From contig NZ_QGTW01000006.1 of assembly GCF_003182355.1 (NCBI RefSeq), forward strand, positions 124,001 through 188,000: 64,000 nucleotides of DNA. Reading direction: 5' to 3'. The position numbers and the translations under genes are program-made. The notes under the pieces are model-generated. The model searched no databases and was not told the origin of the DNA. It was given only the letters and a program-made list of their open reading frames with translations. Position 1 is the first letter of the stretch. The number at the start of each line of letters is the position of its first letter. This DNA comes from Cytobacillus oceanisediminis. GTDB lineage: Bacteria; Bacillota; Bacilli; Bacillales; Cytobacillaceae. Shown one piece after another: positions 28,048 to 37,180 of the stretch.

Positions 28048-28253
28048 GTCCGCCTCCTAAATTATAAGCAATCAACTTACTGTAATAATAAACGTTACAG
28101 AATGATATGTCAACTATAACCCCCCCATAGAAAAACATGGCAGCAATGGGCAGCTGCTATGCCCGATAGTATAAAGAAGAATTTTGTACGAGGTGTCTGG
28201 TTTTATTCTGTAAATGGTGTTTCTTGGAATGAAAGCAGATGATGATTCAGAAC

Positions 28254-28278
28254 GAAAGCTGCCAAAAGGGCAGCTTTC
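28254..28278. terminator. hairpin downstream of mdc operon
   Basis: GAAAGCTGCC and GGGCAGCTTTC pair around AAAA. A U-rich tail (AAATTTTCTT) lies on the plus strand; on the minus strand, the side of the mdc operon, the tail is weak. Confidence 0.6.
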
Positions 28279-28310
28279 AAATTTTCTTATGGAGAAGATT
28301 TAATTCACTT

Positions 28311-28952
28311 TTAGATTTCACAAGCGAAATTTGAGGTAGCTAAACTATTCACCCAAGGATTCTCAATTAAAAGGGGACCATATTGAGTTTTTAAAAGGAT
28401 TGGAAATGAATTTTTTGCATATTCCACTAATGAAAAAGCCCCCTCAGCTATTTCAACCTGAACATCTGCTTTAGCCGGGCACCTCTGTAATTCACTTAGT
28501 ATTTTGACGGCTATATTTATGGGAAGTGGATTAATGGCCCGTACAATAAGGTCAAGATCGCTTTTTGCTGTAACAGTTTCAACTCCGCTGGCAAGTTCAA
28601 AACCGGCACTTCCCCCAGGTCCCCACACCAGATTGTACCTATCCAGTATTTCCCCTGCTATTTCAAGTGATTCAAACACAGGTGATTGCCTATATTTCAA
28701 GAGATGCTTGCCAGTCAAATGCTCTGGCTTGAGTTGACGAATTATAGCATGCTCAGGTAAAAATGCAGGAAACCTTTCACCCCTGGACTTCCCCCTAATC
28801 CCTATAGCTATCTGTCCACTGGGCGCATTTGCTCTGCGGACAACAACGTAGGGGGCAACACTCAACGATTCGATCGCCCAGTCAGGGATTGGAGTATGGC
28901 TGATAAGATTTTTTGTATCAATCTCCACTAAGTCATGCGGGTCTATTACCAT
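28311..28952 (-). CDS. mdcG: malonate decarboxylase holo-ACP synthase (phosphoribosyl-dephospho-CoA transferase)
   Basis: The 213-residue protein has a nucleotidyltransferase-like core, WGPGGSAGFELASGVETVTA followed by KSDLDLIV, giving the G-S-x(n)-D-x-D metal site of MdcG. It attaches the 2'-(5''-phosphoribosyl)-3'-dephospho-CoA group to MdcC. It overlaps the 3' end of mdcDE by 7 bp and is last in the operon. Confidence 0.9.
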   Translation of the reverse strand: MVIDPHDLVEIDTKNLISHTPIPDWAIESLSVAPYVVVRRANAPSGQIAIGIRGKSRGERFPAFLPEHAIIRQLKPEHLTGKHLLKYRQSPVFESLEIAGEILDRYNLVWGPGGSAGFELASGVETVTAKSDLDLIVRAINPLPINIAVKILSELQRCPAKADVQVEIAEGAFSLVEYAKNSFPILLKTQYGPLLIENPWVNSLATSNFACEI

Positions 28953-30637
28953 TGCTCCGCCAGCTTCTTTCTAACTAAAATCGATGCTGACCGTCCCCCT
29001 TCTTTTGCAAAATCCGAAGTAAGCCTTCTGCTCAAATCACGTGGACTGTTTTGAATATCTTCTATCGCTGAAATTAAACTCTTAAAAACTACTTCCCGAT
29101 CAGCACCAGCGGGTTCATCGGCCTTAATACCCGAAATAAGTTCATGAAGTGCACCCAATTTTTCAAAGGAACGGATATCATAGGCCATTGAAGGCACTTT
29201 TTTCGTGGCTTCTTCTAGTTCCTCAATGGTTCTTTGAGTTATTCTAGCTGCAGATTGCTTGGACATTACATGCACATTGACACCGTCATCATCCAAGGCG
29301 ATTAATCGGCTTGCCTGCATTCCATGTGATAAAAATGCACCTGAAATTGCCTTTCCAGGAATAAAGGCAATTACCGGATGCCCAGCTAATCTTGCTGATG
29401 CATAAGCATCAACGGCTGCCGCACATGCCTGATGGATTCCCAAAAGCTCTTCACGGTACCCATAAGCCTGGCTAGGAACATCAACAATGGCTATAATTGC
29501 ACGTTTTTCTTCATTGAATCTGTCAGCTTCAATAGCGTCACGGATATGCTTGGCAATCATCCAACCCTGCTCAAGACCAAATTCCCCTGAACGTGCTCTT
29601 GGAAACCGGCTTGATTCATCAGGGACAACAGCAAGAAAACGAACAGGCTTGCCGCCGATTATGGCATCAGAACATAAGACCGAAGGAGCAACTCCAATAT
29701 TATTGCTGCCGGCTGTCAAAAGGTTAAACCATCTATGTCCCCTGCTTTTAATTTTAATAACACTATTATCAGTAGCTCTGTTGGATTCATCTGAATTATA
29801 CCGATTTGATTCTGCCCATAAATCCTGAACTTTCTGAGGGGTCAGCACTTCTGATGTATTTACAGAGCCTATAAAAGATAGGTATCTCTCAACCTGTGAG
29901 CTTCTCGGTCTTTCCACTGCTCCCTGCTGGATTGCAGACAATATGGCCTCTCTAAAAGAGCAGATATCATCCTCAACCTCTATATCGGCGAAACCAGCAG
30001 CCACTCTCTGTCTGCCTCCAATAGTATCCCAAATCCGCTTGCGATCCGTTGAATCAAATTCCAGTATCCCAGCTTCCTGCTCGATTACTTCTGGTCCATT
30101 TAATCCAAGCCGGCCTTCCCTCGTGATGATTAAAGTACTGCATAAACCTGCGTTAATTGACATCCCGCCAAAAGCTCCAATTTTGCCCGGGATTACCCCA
30201 ATAACGGGAACATACTCCCTTAACGCCACGATGGCTGCACTAATTTCGGCAATTGATAAGAGGCCATAATTGGCTTCCTGCAGTCTGACTCCCCCAGTAT
30301 CAAAAATAAAAATGGGATATATTAAATTTCCAGATTTATTTTTCTCAAGTGCCATCTCTAAAGCCCCTGCAATCTTCGCACCGGAGACTTCTCCTATTCC
30401 GCCTCCCTGAAAACTGCCTTCAATGGAAATGACTACTGCCGGGTTGCCATTTAACTCTCCCTTTCCAACCACGACTCCATCATCACTTTGAGGAACAATG
30501 CCTTGCAGCTCCAAATGCGGAGACTCAAGTCCCTCAAATGGTCCTAAAAGTTCCCTGAAAGTACCCTGGTCAAGCAAAACACGGGCACGTTCCCTTCCTC
30601 TGCATTCAACAAAGCTATTTTTTAGCGTATCCTGCAT
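28946..30637 (-). CDS. mdcDE: malonate decarboxylase beta-gamma fusion protein
   Basis: The 563-residue protein joins the two carboxyltransferase-like subunits usually made separately. The N-terminal half (to about 280) is MdcD-like: SIEGSFQGGGIGEVSGAKIA, FDTGGVRLQEANYGL, GKIGAFGGMSINAGL. The C-terminal half from about 300 is MdcE-like: FLAVVPDESSRFPRARSGEF, VDVPSQAYGYREELLG, FIPGKAISGAFLSHGMQ. It decarboxylates malonyl-S-ACP to acetyl-S-ACP. It overlaps mdcC by 23 bp. No frameshift or internal start is obvious, so one polypeptide is expected. Confidence 0.93.
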   Translation of the reverse strand: MQDTLKNSFVECRGRERARVLLDQGTFRELLGPFEGLESPHLELQGIVPQSDDGVVVGKGELNGNPAVVISIEGSFQGGGIGEVSGAKIAGALEMALEKNKSGNLIYPIFIFDTGGVRLQEANYGLLSIAEISAAIVALREYVPVIGVIPGKIGAFGGMSINAGLCSTLIITREGRLGLNGPEVIEQEAGILEFDSTDRKRIWDTIGGRQRVAAGFADIEVEDDICSFREAILSAIQQGAVERPRSSQVERYLSFIGSVNTSEVLTPQKVQDLWAESNRYNSDESNRATDNSVIKIKSRGHRWFNLLTAGSNNIGVAPSVLCSDAIIGGKPVRFLAVVPDESSRFPRARSGEFGLEQGWMIAKHIRDAIEADRFNEEKRAIIAIVDVPSQAYGYREELLGIHQACAAAVDAYASARLAGHPVIAFIPGKAISGAFLSHGMQASRLIALDDDGVNVHVMSKQSAARITQRTIEELEEATKKVPSMAYDIRSFEKLGALHELISGIKADEPAGADREVVFKSLISAIEDIQNSPRDLSRRLTSDFAKEGGRSASILVRKKLAEQW

Positions 30638-30926
30638 TTCTGCCCACCTCCAATGCTTGTGAAAGCCTCAATGATACAACACCGGGAGTTGCCCCAAAAT
30701 CATTGATTTTAATAATTGCTGAGATATCATTATTACTAAAGAACCGTTCTAATACCGCTTCCCATATTTGATTAAATCCTGTTGCGCCTGTCCGGACCGT
30801 CACATCTGCATATCCCTGTCCGGACGGTTCCATTAAAATCTCCAGGTCACCTGACCCTACAACTCCAACATGAGCATTTGACTCCAGCATTTGAGTTGCA
30901 GGGAACCGAAAGTTTAATTTTTCCAT
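30615..30926 (-). CDS. mdcC: malonate decarboxylase acyl carrier protein (delta subunit)
   Basis: The 103-residue protein carries VGVVGSGDLEIL, whose Ser25 is the attachment site for the dephospho-CoA-like prosthetic group. The acyl thioester on this arm moves between MdcA and MdcDE. GGGGGAG precedes the ATG; the start lies 19 bp after the mdcB stop. Confidence 0.93.
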   Translation of the reverse strand: MEKLNFRFPATQMLESNAHVGVVGSGDLEILMEPSGQGYADVTVRTGATGFNQIWEAVLERFFSNNDISAIIKINDFGATPGVVSLRLSQALEVGRNAGYAKK

Positions 30927-30945
30927 ATGGCAGCTCCCCCTTCTA

Positions 30946-31815
30946 TTAAATTAGTAAAGCACCTTGTCTCTTGAACTCGCTTTTTGCATTCTGGTCTAAA
31001 AAGTCCATAAATATGGTGGCAGCAAGCAAATCCGCGCTTCCGCCAGGTGATACCTTTTGGAGGCATAATGATTGATCCAATTGTTTTAATAACTGCCAGC
31101 CTTTGGCCGTAGAAACTCCTCCAGCTTTTAAAATTTCCTTTGCACGCTTCTTTGTACTGCTCAAAGCTTTTGCCCCACCTCTATGCAAAATACAGGTGTC
31201 ATTTAGTTCTGCCATAAGAGCAATGAGTACGTTTAGCCTGCAAAGATTTTCATTCATACATCTTTTTCTGGATTCATAAAGAATTGGCAGCCCAAAATGC
31301 CTTACGTGGGGAAAACCTTGTTCTGCCTCACCCTTGGCCCCATTTACTCCAAACCTTGCTTTAACAAAGCTGCCATTTGTTTTAACAGCAGGAAGATTAC
31401 GATCAGTGAAGAGAGCCAGACTTCCTGCTTGGATTGCTATCTCTTCAATTCCGCTTTTCCCTAAGTCCATCGCAGCACTGGAAACAAGAAGACCTAAAGC
31501 CCATATAGCTCCTTTATGAGTATTTACACCACCGGTGGCCTTAAACATAGCCTGTTCCCCCCGCCGCCCAATGACTGCTATCTCTTCCCTGAGTTGTTGT
31601 GAAGGGATCCGGTTAAGGCTGGTTTCCGCTATTTCTCTAAAAGTAGTTTCAAGTGCTTTAGCAGACTTAATCATCGTTTTTAGGGACATATCTGTATGCG
31701 ACCCAGAGTTATTCTGATCAACCAGTCCTGGTTTTGGCGTTAGCTCTGCCTCTTCTATAAGTGATTGTACCGCCAGCTTTCCAAGGTTAAAGCTATAAGT
31801 TTGCAAGTCTTTCAT
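30946..31815 (-). CDS. mdcB: triphosphoribosyl-dephospho-CoA synthase
   Basis: The 289-residue protein belongs to the CitG/MdcB family: AELTPKPGLVDQNNSGSHTD near the N terminus and KATGGVNTHKGAIWALGLL in the middle. It makes the prosthetic-group precursor from ATP and dephospho-CoA. I place the start at ATG 31815 (GGAAGTGAT upstream) because it starts 19 bp after the mdcA stop; an open frame further upstream overlaps mdcA and lacks support. Confidence 0.92.
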   Translation of the reverse strand: MKDLQTYSFNLGKLAVQSLIEEAELTPKPGLVDQNNSGSHTDMSLKTMIKSAKALETTFREIAETSLNRIPSQQLREEIAVIGRRGEQAMFKATGGVNTHKGAIWALGLLVSSAAMDLGKSGIEEIAIQAGSLALFTDRNLPAVKTNGSFVKARFGVNGAKGEAEQGFPHVRHFGLPILYESRKRCMNENLCRLNVLIALMAELNDTCILHRGGAKALSSTKKRAKEILKAGGVSTAKGWQLLKQLDQSLCLQKVSPGGSADLLAATIFMDFLDQNAKSEFKRQGALLI

Positions 31816-31834
31816 TTTTATCACTTCCGTCTCT

Positions 31835-33481
31835 TTACCAGCTTCTGAATTTAGCCGGCGGCTCATATAAACCTTCCGACCATTCCACGAGCTCTTCAAC
31901 ATTTTTGGCAGCCAGCAGTGACCTGTTTGCATCCGTTCTTCTAATCTCGAGATCTTCCGGAAGAGCAATTAACCCTTCTCTTCTCAATTTTCCAGTCTTC
32001 TTAACATCATGCTTCAGGCCTATTGGTGTTACACCGGCAATTGCTGCGATTGCCTGCCTCCGTTCTTCCATGCTGTCCGTTTTATATAGATAGGCAATCC
32101 CCTCCTCAGTGACTATATGTGTTACATCATTTCCATAAATCATGACAGGTGCTGTTTCAAGCCCTATATCCTTTTTGGCACCCACAGCATCCAGCGATTC
32201 AACAAAAACTGGTTTATTTCCGTTTTGAAATGTTTCAACTACCTGAACAACCAATTTTCTTCCCCGTGCAAGCGGGTTTGTATCTGTCATCATGTCTAAC
32301 CATGCATGAGAGGAATGGCGCCTACCTCCTGGATCATGTCCCATGTTCGGTGCTCCTCCAAAGCCGGCAAGGCGTCCCCTCGTTACGGTTGAAGAATTCC
32401 CTGCTTCGTCAATCTGCAGACTTGAACCCACAAATAAATCGACAGCATATTGGCCGGCAAGCTGGCAAAGTGTCCGGTTTGAACGCAAACTACCATCATG
32501 GCCAGTAAAAAATATATCACGCCGGGCAGCGACGTATTTTTCCATTCCTACTTCTCCGCCAAAACAATGGACACTCTCTACCCAACCGCTTTCAATAGCC
32601 GGGATAAGGGTCGGATGGGGATTCAAAGCCCAATGCTTGCATATTTTCCCTTTCAGCCCTAAGGATTCACCGTAAGTTGGGAGAAGAAGTTCAATCGCGG
32701 CAGTATTATAGCCTATACCATGGTTCAGAGATTTAACTCCGTGTTTTCCGTATATTCCACTTATGACCATCATTGCCTGCAGAATCTGAATATCTGTAAT
32801 GTGCCGCGGATCACGGGTGAACAGCGGCTCCAGCTGATAAGGCTTATCGGCAACAACTACAAAATCAATCCAAGAACCTGGTATATCAACACGAGGCAAT
32901 TCATCAGCCAATTCATTGACCTGGGCAATAACAATGCCGCTGCTAAAACCTGCTGCTTCAACAAGGGTCGGAGTTTCTTCCGTGTTTGGCCCTGTATATA
33001 AGTTGCCTGCTGAATCGGCTTTATCTGCTGCCACTAAAGCCACTGAAGGAATCAAGTCAATAAATAGCCTGCCATATAACTCCACATATGTATGAATCTC
33101 GCCCATTGTCAGCTTTCCATCTTCAAGCATTTGCGCCATTCGAAGACTTTGGGGGCCAGCATAAGAAAAGTCCACTTTGTTTGCGATACCGTTCTCAAAT
33201 AAATCCAAGTGTTCAGGACGGGAAATGCTGGACATGATCATGTGCAAATCGAATAATTTTTTAGGGTCAGCCTTGGCAAGAGCGGCTGAAAGGAAAGAGG
33301 CCTGTTTTTGATTGTTGCCTTCCAGAACCACCCGATCCCCTGGCATAATCAGCGTTTCTAAAGCCTCGACGATTTGGTGTGTGGGTATAATTCTGCCGCT
33401 GGTAATTCCCTTCATTTTCTCTACTCTTTTTTGCTTGGCTTCAAGACGTCTATTCCAAGACCGTTGTTTAGCAGCCTGCAT
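31835..33481 (-). CDS. mdcA: malonate decarboxylase alpha subunit (acetyl-S-ACP:malonate ACP transferase)
   Basis: The 548-residue length fits MdcA. Recognisable blocks include PGDRVVLEGNNQKQASFLS, GIGYNTAAIELLLPTYGE, GFGGAPNMGHDPGGRRHSSH and GVTPIGLKHDVKKTG near the end. It exchanges acetate on the ACP for malonate, the entry step of the cycle. GGGG lies 9 nt before the ATG. The gene follows mdcH in the operon. Confidence 0.95.
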   Translation of the reverse strand: MQAAKQRSWNRRLEAKQKRVEKMKGITSGRIIPTHQIVEALETLIMPGDRVVLEGNNQKQASFLSAALAKADPKKLFDLHMIMSSISRPEHLDLFENGIANKVDFSYAGPQSLRMAQMLEDGKLTMGEIHTYVELYGRLFIDLIPSVALVAADKADSAGNLYTGPNTEETPTLVEAAGFSSGIVIAQVNELADELPRVDIPGSWIDFVVVADKPYQLEPLFTRDPRHITDIQILQAMMVISGIYGKHGVKSLNHGIGYNTAAIELLLPTYGESLGLKGKICKHWALNPHPTLIPAIESGWVESVHCFGGEVGMEKYVAARRDIFFTGHDGSLRSNRTLCQLAGQYAVDLFVGSSLQIDEAGNSSTVTRGRLAGFGGAPNMGHDPGGRRHSSHAWLDMMTDTNPLARGRKLVVQVVETFQNGNKPVFVESLDAVGAKKDIGLETAPVMIYGNDVTHIVTEEGIAYLYKTDSMEERRQAIAAIAGVTPIGLKHDVKKTGKLRREGLIALPEDLEIRRTDANRSLLAAKNVEELVEWSEGLYEPPAKFRSW

Positions 33482-33515
33482 TATATATATCCCCTTTCTG
33501 ATATCAAATTTTTAT

Positions 33516-34442
33516 TTAAGAACAAAATCTCTTTGCCAAGAAAAAGCAATTTTCAAAACCGTTTTCATCCACTGAGACAGAGCGGGCACCCGGCAGCGTT
33601 TTTTTATTTAAATTGGTTAGAACATTCCCTGAAGGCATTTCTATCAGAAGCCTTGTGCCATACTCACAAAGCAAAGAGCTAACTTCATACCAACGGACAG
33701 GATGGGAAACATTAAAAGCGAGATCCTCCCTAATTTGCTCCGAATTCCTTATTAACCTGGCTTTTCTATTTGAGGCATAGGGAACAACTGGAGAACGAAT
33801 ATTAACATGTGCAAGCTCGTCATATAAGGAATCAGCAACAGAGTTTAGCAATGGACAATGTGATGGCACACTTACGTTAAGAAGTTCAGCTTTCCTTGCA
33901 CCGCCATGACTCGCTTGATCGAGAACCATATTGATACCTGGAATGGAACCAGAAATTGTGATCTGGTCGGCTGCATTAACATTGGAGGAATATACCGGGT
34001 TCTCTTCAGAAAATATTGCTTCAACCATATCGTTTACCGACTTTGCATCCAAACCTGAAATCACCCCCATCCCATAACCCGATGGAAAAGCCTCTTCCAT
34101 AAGTACACCTCTAAGTTTTACAACCTTCAAAGCATCGGCAAAATCCATCGCCCCGCAAGTAACTGCAGCTCCGAAGGCACCGACTGAATGACCTGCCACA
34201 AAATCCGGCCTCACCCCTTCTGCTTCGAATGCTTTTGAAACAGCCACTGACGCAATAAGTAAAGACAATTGAACTGATACAGTGGACGTCAATGCCTCAG
34301 CAGTATCGAGATTATTAATTTTTTCACCAATTACTTCACTTGCTTCTTGTAAAACCTCACCTACAGCAGAATGGTCAGGTAAGCTGTGAAGCATGCTTAT
34401 TTTTTGTGAACCTTGGCCGGGAAATAAGAATGCAAGTTTCAT
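33516..34442 (-). CDS. mdcH: malonate decarboxylase-associated malonyl-CoA:ACP transacylase
   Basis: The 308-residue protein is FabD-like: LAFLFPGQGSQK at the N terminus, catalytic Ser in VAGHSVGAFGAA (near 91) and active-site His in SVPSHCPLL (near 197). In this context it primes the decarboxylase ACP from malonyl-CoA rather than feeding fatty acid synthesis. It starts 12 bp after the regulator gene with a GGAGGGGG site. Confidence 0.92.
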   Translation of the reverse strand: MKLAFLFPGQGSQKISMLHSLPDHSAVGEVLQEASEVIGEKINNLDTAEALTSTVSVQLSLLIASVAVSKAFEAEGVRPDFVAGHSVGAFGAAVTCGAMDFADALKVVKLRGVLMEEAFPSGYGMGVISGLDAKSVNDMVEAIFSEENPVYSSNVNAADQITISGSIPGINMVLDQASHGGARKAELLNVSVPSHCPLLNSVADSLYDELAHVNIRSPVVPYASNRKARLIRNSEQIREDLAFNVSHPVRWYEVSSLLCEYGTRLLIEMPSGNVLTNLNKKTLPGARSVSVDENGFENCFFLAKRFCS

Positions 34443-34454
34443 CTGCTCCCCCTC

Positions 34455-35105
34455 CTACTTACCCAGCTTTCGTTTCATGCTGGCTATTACGTCCTGATTA
34501 TGTCTTGTCAGCAGCTCTGTTGCCTCAGCTATTTTTTTTTCTTTGAAAAGATTGATTAACATTTCATGTTCATGAACAGATTTTTCAATGTTCCCCTGGT
34601 GTGCGAAGGAAAGACTTTGTATCCTTAGGAGCGGCCACCCCAGACGGGAATACATGGTCTTAATTGTTTCACTTTTGCTCATTTCTATAAGTGACGTATG
34701 AAATGAATGATTCAACTGTGTATAGGTATGAACATCAGAAACATTCTTCATATTTTCTAAAAGTACTGACATTTTTTGCAGTCCCTGTTCATCAACCCCA
34801 TTCCTGTTGATTCTATCCATTGCCATGGACTCTAGCATAATTCGAATTTCAAGAAGATCGTAAATTTCATTTTCTGTATAATCTTTGACTACCGCTCCTT
34901 TTCGGGGAATCCTTTCAACAAGTCCTTCAATCGAGAGTAAGTAAATTGCCTCCCTCACTGGTGCACGGCTTGTTCCATACTCCTCAGCATAAATATGTTC
35001 TATTAGCTTTTCACCAGGAACTAACTCCCCTTTGATAATTTGTTCAGTGATGTGTTCAGCTATATGATTTGATAAGGCATTCTGATTAATTTTATCCGAT
35101 TTCAT
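34455..35105 (-). CDS. GntR/FadR-family regulator of the malonate locus
   Basis: The 216-residue protein has an N-terminal GntR winged helix (GELVPGEKLIEHIYAEEYGT, SRAPVREAIYLLSIEGLV) and a C-terminal FCD all-helical effector domain with probable metal/ligand residues (HSFHTSLIEM, HEHEMLINLF). It is the first gene of the mdc transcript and is divergent from madLM, as expected for a malonate-responsive repressor like MdcY. The operator sites are described separately. Confidence 0.88.
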   Translation of the reverse strand: MKSDKINQNALSNHIAEHITEQIIKGELVPGEKLIEHIYAEEYGTSRAPVREAIYLLSIEGLVERIPRKGAVVKDYTENEIYDLLEIRIMLESMAMDRINRNGVDEQGLQKMSVLLENMKNVSDVHTYTQLNHSFHTSLIEMSKSETIKTMYSRLGWPLLRIQSLSFAHQGNIEKSVHEHEMLINLFKEKKIAEATELLTRHNQDVIASMKRKLGK

Positions 35106-35132
35106 GACACTGTCCCTTTCAGAAGAAAATTG

Positions 35133-35146
35133 TTTGGTCGACTGTC
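35133..35146. promoter_or_regulatory. candidate GntR operator at the mdc promoter
   Basis: TTTGGTCGACTGTC matches 10 of 14 positions of the perfect palindrome at 35250-35263 and shares the GTCGACTGT core. It lies at and just beyond the predicted transcription start of the mdc operon. Confidence 0.65.
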
Positions 35147-35152
35147 GATTCT

Positions 35153-35181
35153 ATTATAACGCCTCATTTTTAATAATTCAA
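35153..35181 (-). promoter_or_regulatory. predicted sigma-A promoter of regulator-mdc operon
   Basis: On the minus strand TTGAAT (35181-35176), a 17-bp spacer and a perfect TATAAT (35158-35153) are seen about 50 bp upstream of the regulator start. Confidence 0.75.
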
Positions 35182-35207
35182 TATTTTGAGAAAATTATAA
35201 AAATTAA

Positions 35208-35237
35208 TTGACTTTTCCTTTTCTTCCGTTTTATTAT
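35208..35237 (+). promoter_or_regulatory. predicted sigma-A promoter of madLM
   Basis: TTGACT (35208-35213) and TATTAT (35232-35237) are separated by 18 bp, upstream of the operator palindrome. Confidence 0.65.
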
Positions 35238-35249
35238 GAGTTCTAGGAA

Positions 35250-35263
35250 TACAGTCGACTGTA
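35250..35263. promoter_or_regulatory. candidate GntR operator at the madLM promoter
   Basis: TACAGTCGACTGTA is a perfect 14-bp palindrome placed just downstream of the predicted madLM transcription start, where a bound repressor would block elongation or open-complex escape. Confidence 0.72.
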
Positions 35264-35395
35264 GATTCTAAAATTGCAAGCGCTTTCTTTTAATTGTTTT
35301 ACCCTTCACCTTGTTCTAGCCAGTTGAACAAAAGTCATAGTAACTTTACGGCTCTGTCCCTTTGCCCTTAGCAAAAAAATTTAAGGAGAGATTAA

Positions 35396-35809
35396 ATGGT
35401 CATTTATGGTGTTGCTTTACTATCCTTCTGCTTGTTATCGGGTGTATTTTTGGGAGATTTCCTTGGTAGTATACTGGGGATCGACGCAAATGTAGGCGGT
35501 GTAGGTATTGCTATGCTGTTGCTGATTCTGCTCGTGGAATACCTTAAGAAGAAGGATAAATTGAATAATCAAACTCGGGAAGGATTATCCTTTTGGAGTG
35601 CCATGTATATTCCAATTGTTATAGCAATGTCAGCTCAGCAAAATGTTGTAGCTGCTTTGGATGGAGGGCCTCTAGCCCTTACAGCCGGCGTAGCAGCAGT
35701 CTTTATAAGCTGGGCATTTGTTCCACTTTTAAGCAGGGGCGGCAATGTTAAGGAAACACTTGAAAGTGGAATTTCTGGAGGTGACCAGCGTGTTAGAAAT
35801 ATTAGGTAA
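35396..35809 (+). CDS. madL: malonate transporter subunit MadL
   Basis: The 137-residue membrane protein has about four helices (VALLSFCLLSGVFLGDFLG, VGIAMLLLILLVEYL, IPIVIAMSAQQNVVAAL). It matches MadL, the small subunit of the Na+-dependent malonate transporter. ATG follows AAGGAGAG. Its 3' end overlaps madM by 20 bp. The 290-bp region upstream is shared with the mdc operon. Confidence 0.9.
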   Translation: MVIYGVALLSFCLLSGVFLGDFLGSILGIDANVGGVGIAMLLLILLVEYLKKKDKLNNQTREGLSFWSAMYIPIVIAMSAQQNVVAALDGGPLALTAGVAAVFISWAFVPLLSRGGNVKETLESGISGGDQRVRNIR

Positions 35810-36554
35810 TGCACTTTTAGACAACGGCCTTATTGTCGCCTTTACAGTTGTAGGAATTACAATGTTTCTCTCCTATTTTCTCTCTGATAAGTTAACAAAG
35901 GGCCGAATCCATGGATCCGCTATAGCAATAGCTCTTGGACTGGTACTTGCATATATTGGCGGAGTGGTTACAGGAGGGGAAAAAGGCTTATCAGACATCG
36001 GCATCTTTGCAGGTATCGGTTTGATGGGTGGAGGAATGCTCCGTGACTTTGCGATTGTGGCTACCGCCTTTGGAGCCAATTTCAGTGAAATAAAAAAAGC
36101 GGGAGTTAACGGTGTGGTTTCCCTCTTTTTGGGAGTAATCCTCTCCTTTGTTGTAGGTGTTGTAATCGCTTTGGCCTTTGGCTATACAGACGCGGTTAGC
36201 CTTACAACCATTGGTGCCGGGACAGCCACATACATAGTTGGTCCTGTAACAGGAACAGCTTTAGGTGCTAGTTCAGAGGTCATAACCCTAAGTATTGCTG
36301 CTGGTTTGGTAAAATCCATTCTTACAATGATCGGAACTCCTTTTATTGCAAAATACATTGGTTTAAATAACCCTCGTACTGCCATGGTTTATGGAGGACT
36401 AATGGGTACCACAAGCGGAGTTGCCGGCGGATTGGCTGCGACTGATCCTAAACTAGTTCCATATGGGGCTGTTACTGCCACTTTTTACACTGGACTAGGC
36501 TGCCTTCTAGCACCTTCTGTTCTTTTTTTAATGACAAAAGCTGTTTTTGGATAA
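35790..36554 (+). CDS. madM: malonate transporter subunit MadM
   Basis: The 254-residue, strongly hydrophobic protein has about eight membrane segments and Gly-rich motifs (GIFAGIGLMGGGMLRDFAIV, GAGTATYIVGPVTGTALGAS). I start it at GTG 35790, preceded by GGAGGTG with 6 nt spacing inside the madL end; an upstream ATG frame from 35745 lacks an SD. With MadL it imports malonate for the Mdc enzyme. Confidence 0.9.
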   Translation: MLEILGNALLDNGLIVAFTVVGITMFLSYFLSDKLTKGRIHGSAIAIALGLVLAYIGGVVTGGEKGLSDIGIFAGIGLMGGGMLRDFAIVATAFGANFSEIKKAGVNGVVSLFLGVILSFVVGVVIALAFGYTDAVSLTTIGAGTATYIVGPVTGTALGASSEVITLSIAAGLVKSILTMIGTPFIAKYIGLNNPRTAMVYGGLMGTTSGVAGGLAATDPKLVPYGAVTATFYTGLGCLLAPSVLFLMTKAVFG

Positions 36555-36580
36555 ACGATTGGTCTATTAATTTGATTATA

Positions 36581-36606
36581 AAAAAGGCGGCTTTTGCCGC
36601 TTTTTT
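36581..36606 (+). terminator. terminator of madLM
   Basis: AAAAAGGCGGC pairs with GCCGCTTTTTT around a TTTT loop. Confidence 0.92.
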
Positions 36607-36699
36607 AATATTATTTACAGAGTGTTTATAATATATTGAATGCGGAACTGGACTAAAACTTCACTAATTCTATCATTATTCTTTTGTTATCTAACCGTA

Positions 36700-37107
36700 T
36701 CAAAAATCAACATAAAAAGCATGAAGCTCCTCATTCATACAATACTCAATCCTCTGTCTGAAATTCTTCCAAGTAACCATTTCCATGGCAGCCTCAATAG
36801 GAAAGAAACCAACTTCCAGACTCTCTGAACTGGTTGTCAATTTTCCTCCAACCGGTTTTCCCAGAAATAAAGTATTGCATATGCAGTCACTTACATTTTG
36901 GAAAACACCGCAGAATTTCGTAATTTCTATCTCGATGCCTGACTCTTCCTTCGTCTCTCTGATTGCTGCATTTTTTAGAGACTCCCCCTCTTCAACCTGT
37001 CCGCCTGGCATTTCCCATCCTCTTTGCGGACCTTTGATCAGCAAAATTTCATTATTTTCATTTAAGACAATGGCAGCTGCTGAAACAATATGTTTTGGCG
37101 TGTTCAA
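36700..37107 (-). CDS. Nudix hydrolase
   Basis: The 135-residue protein has a complete Nudix box near 36-58: GQVEEGESLKNAAIRETKEE followed by SGI, preserving G-x5-E-x7-R-E-U-x-E-E-x-G-U. The substrate (a nucleoside diphosphate derivative) is unknown. The start is TTG 37107 with an AGGTTGAT site. Monocistronic. Confidence 0.87.
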   Translation of the reverse strand: MNTPKHIVSAAAIVLNENNEILLIKGPQRGWEMPGGQVEEGESLKNAAIRETKEESGIEIEITKFCGVFQNVSDCICNTLFLGKPVGGKLTTSSESLEVGFFPIEAAMEMVTWKNFRQRIEYCMNEELHAFYVDF

Positions 37108-37180
37108 TTTATCAACCTGCTTTCATAAACATTTTATTTTGATAGCTTTAATAGATGAATTTTGTCGATATTTAGTCGTT

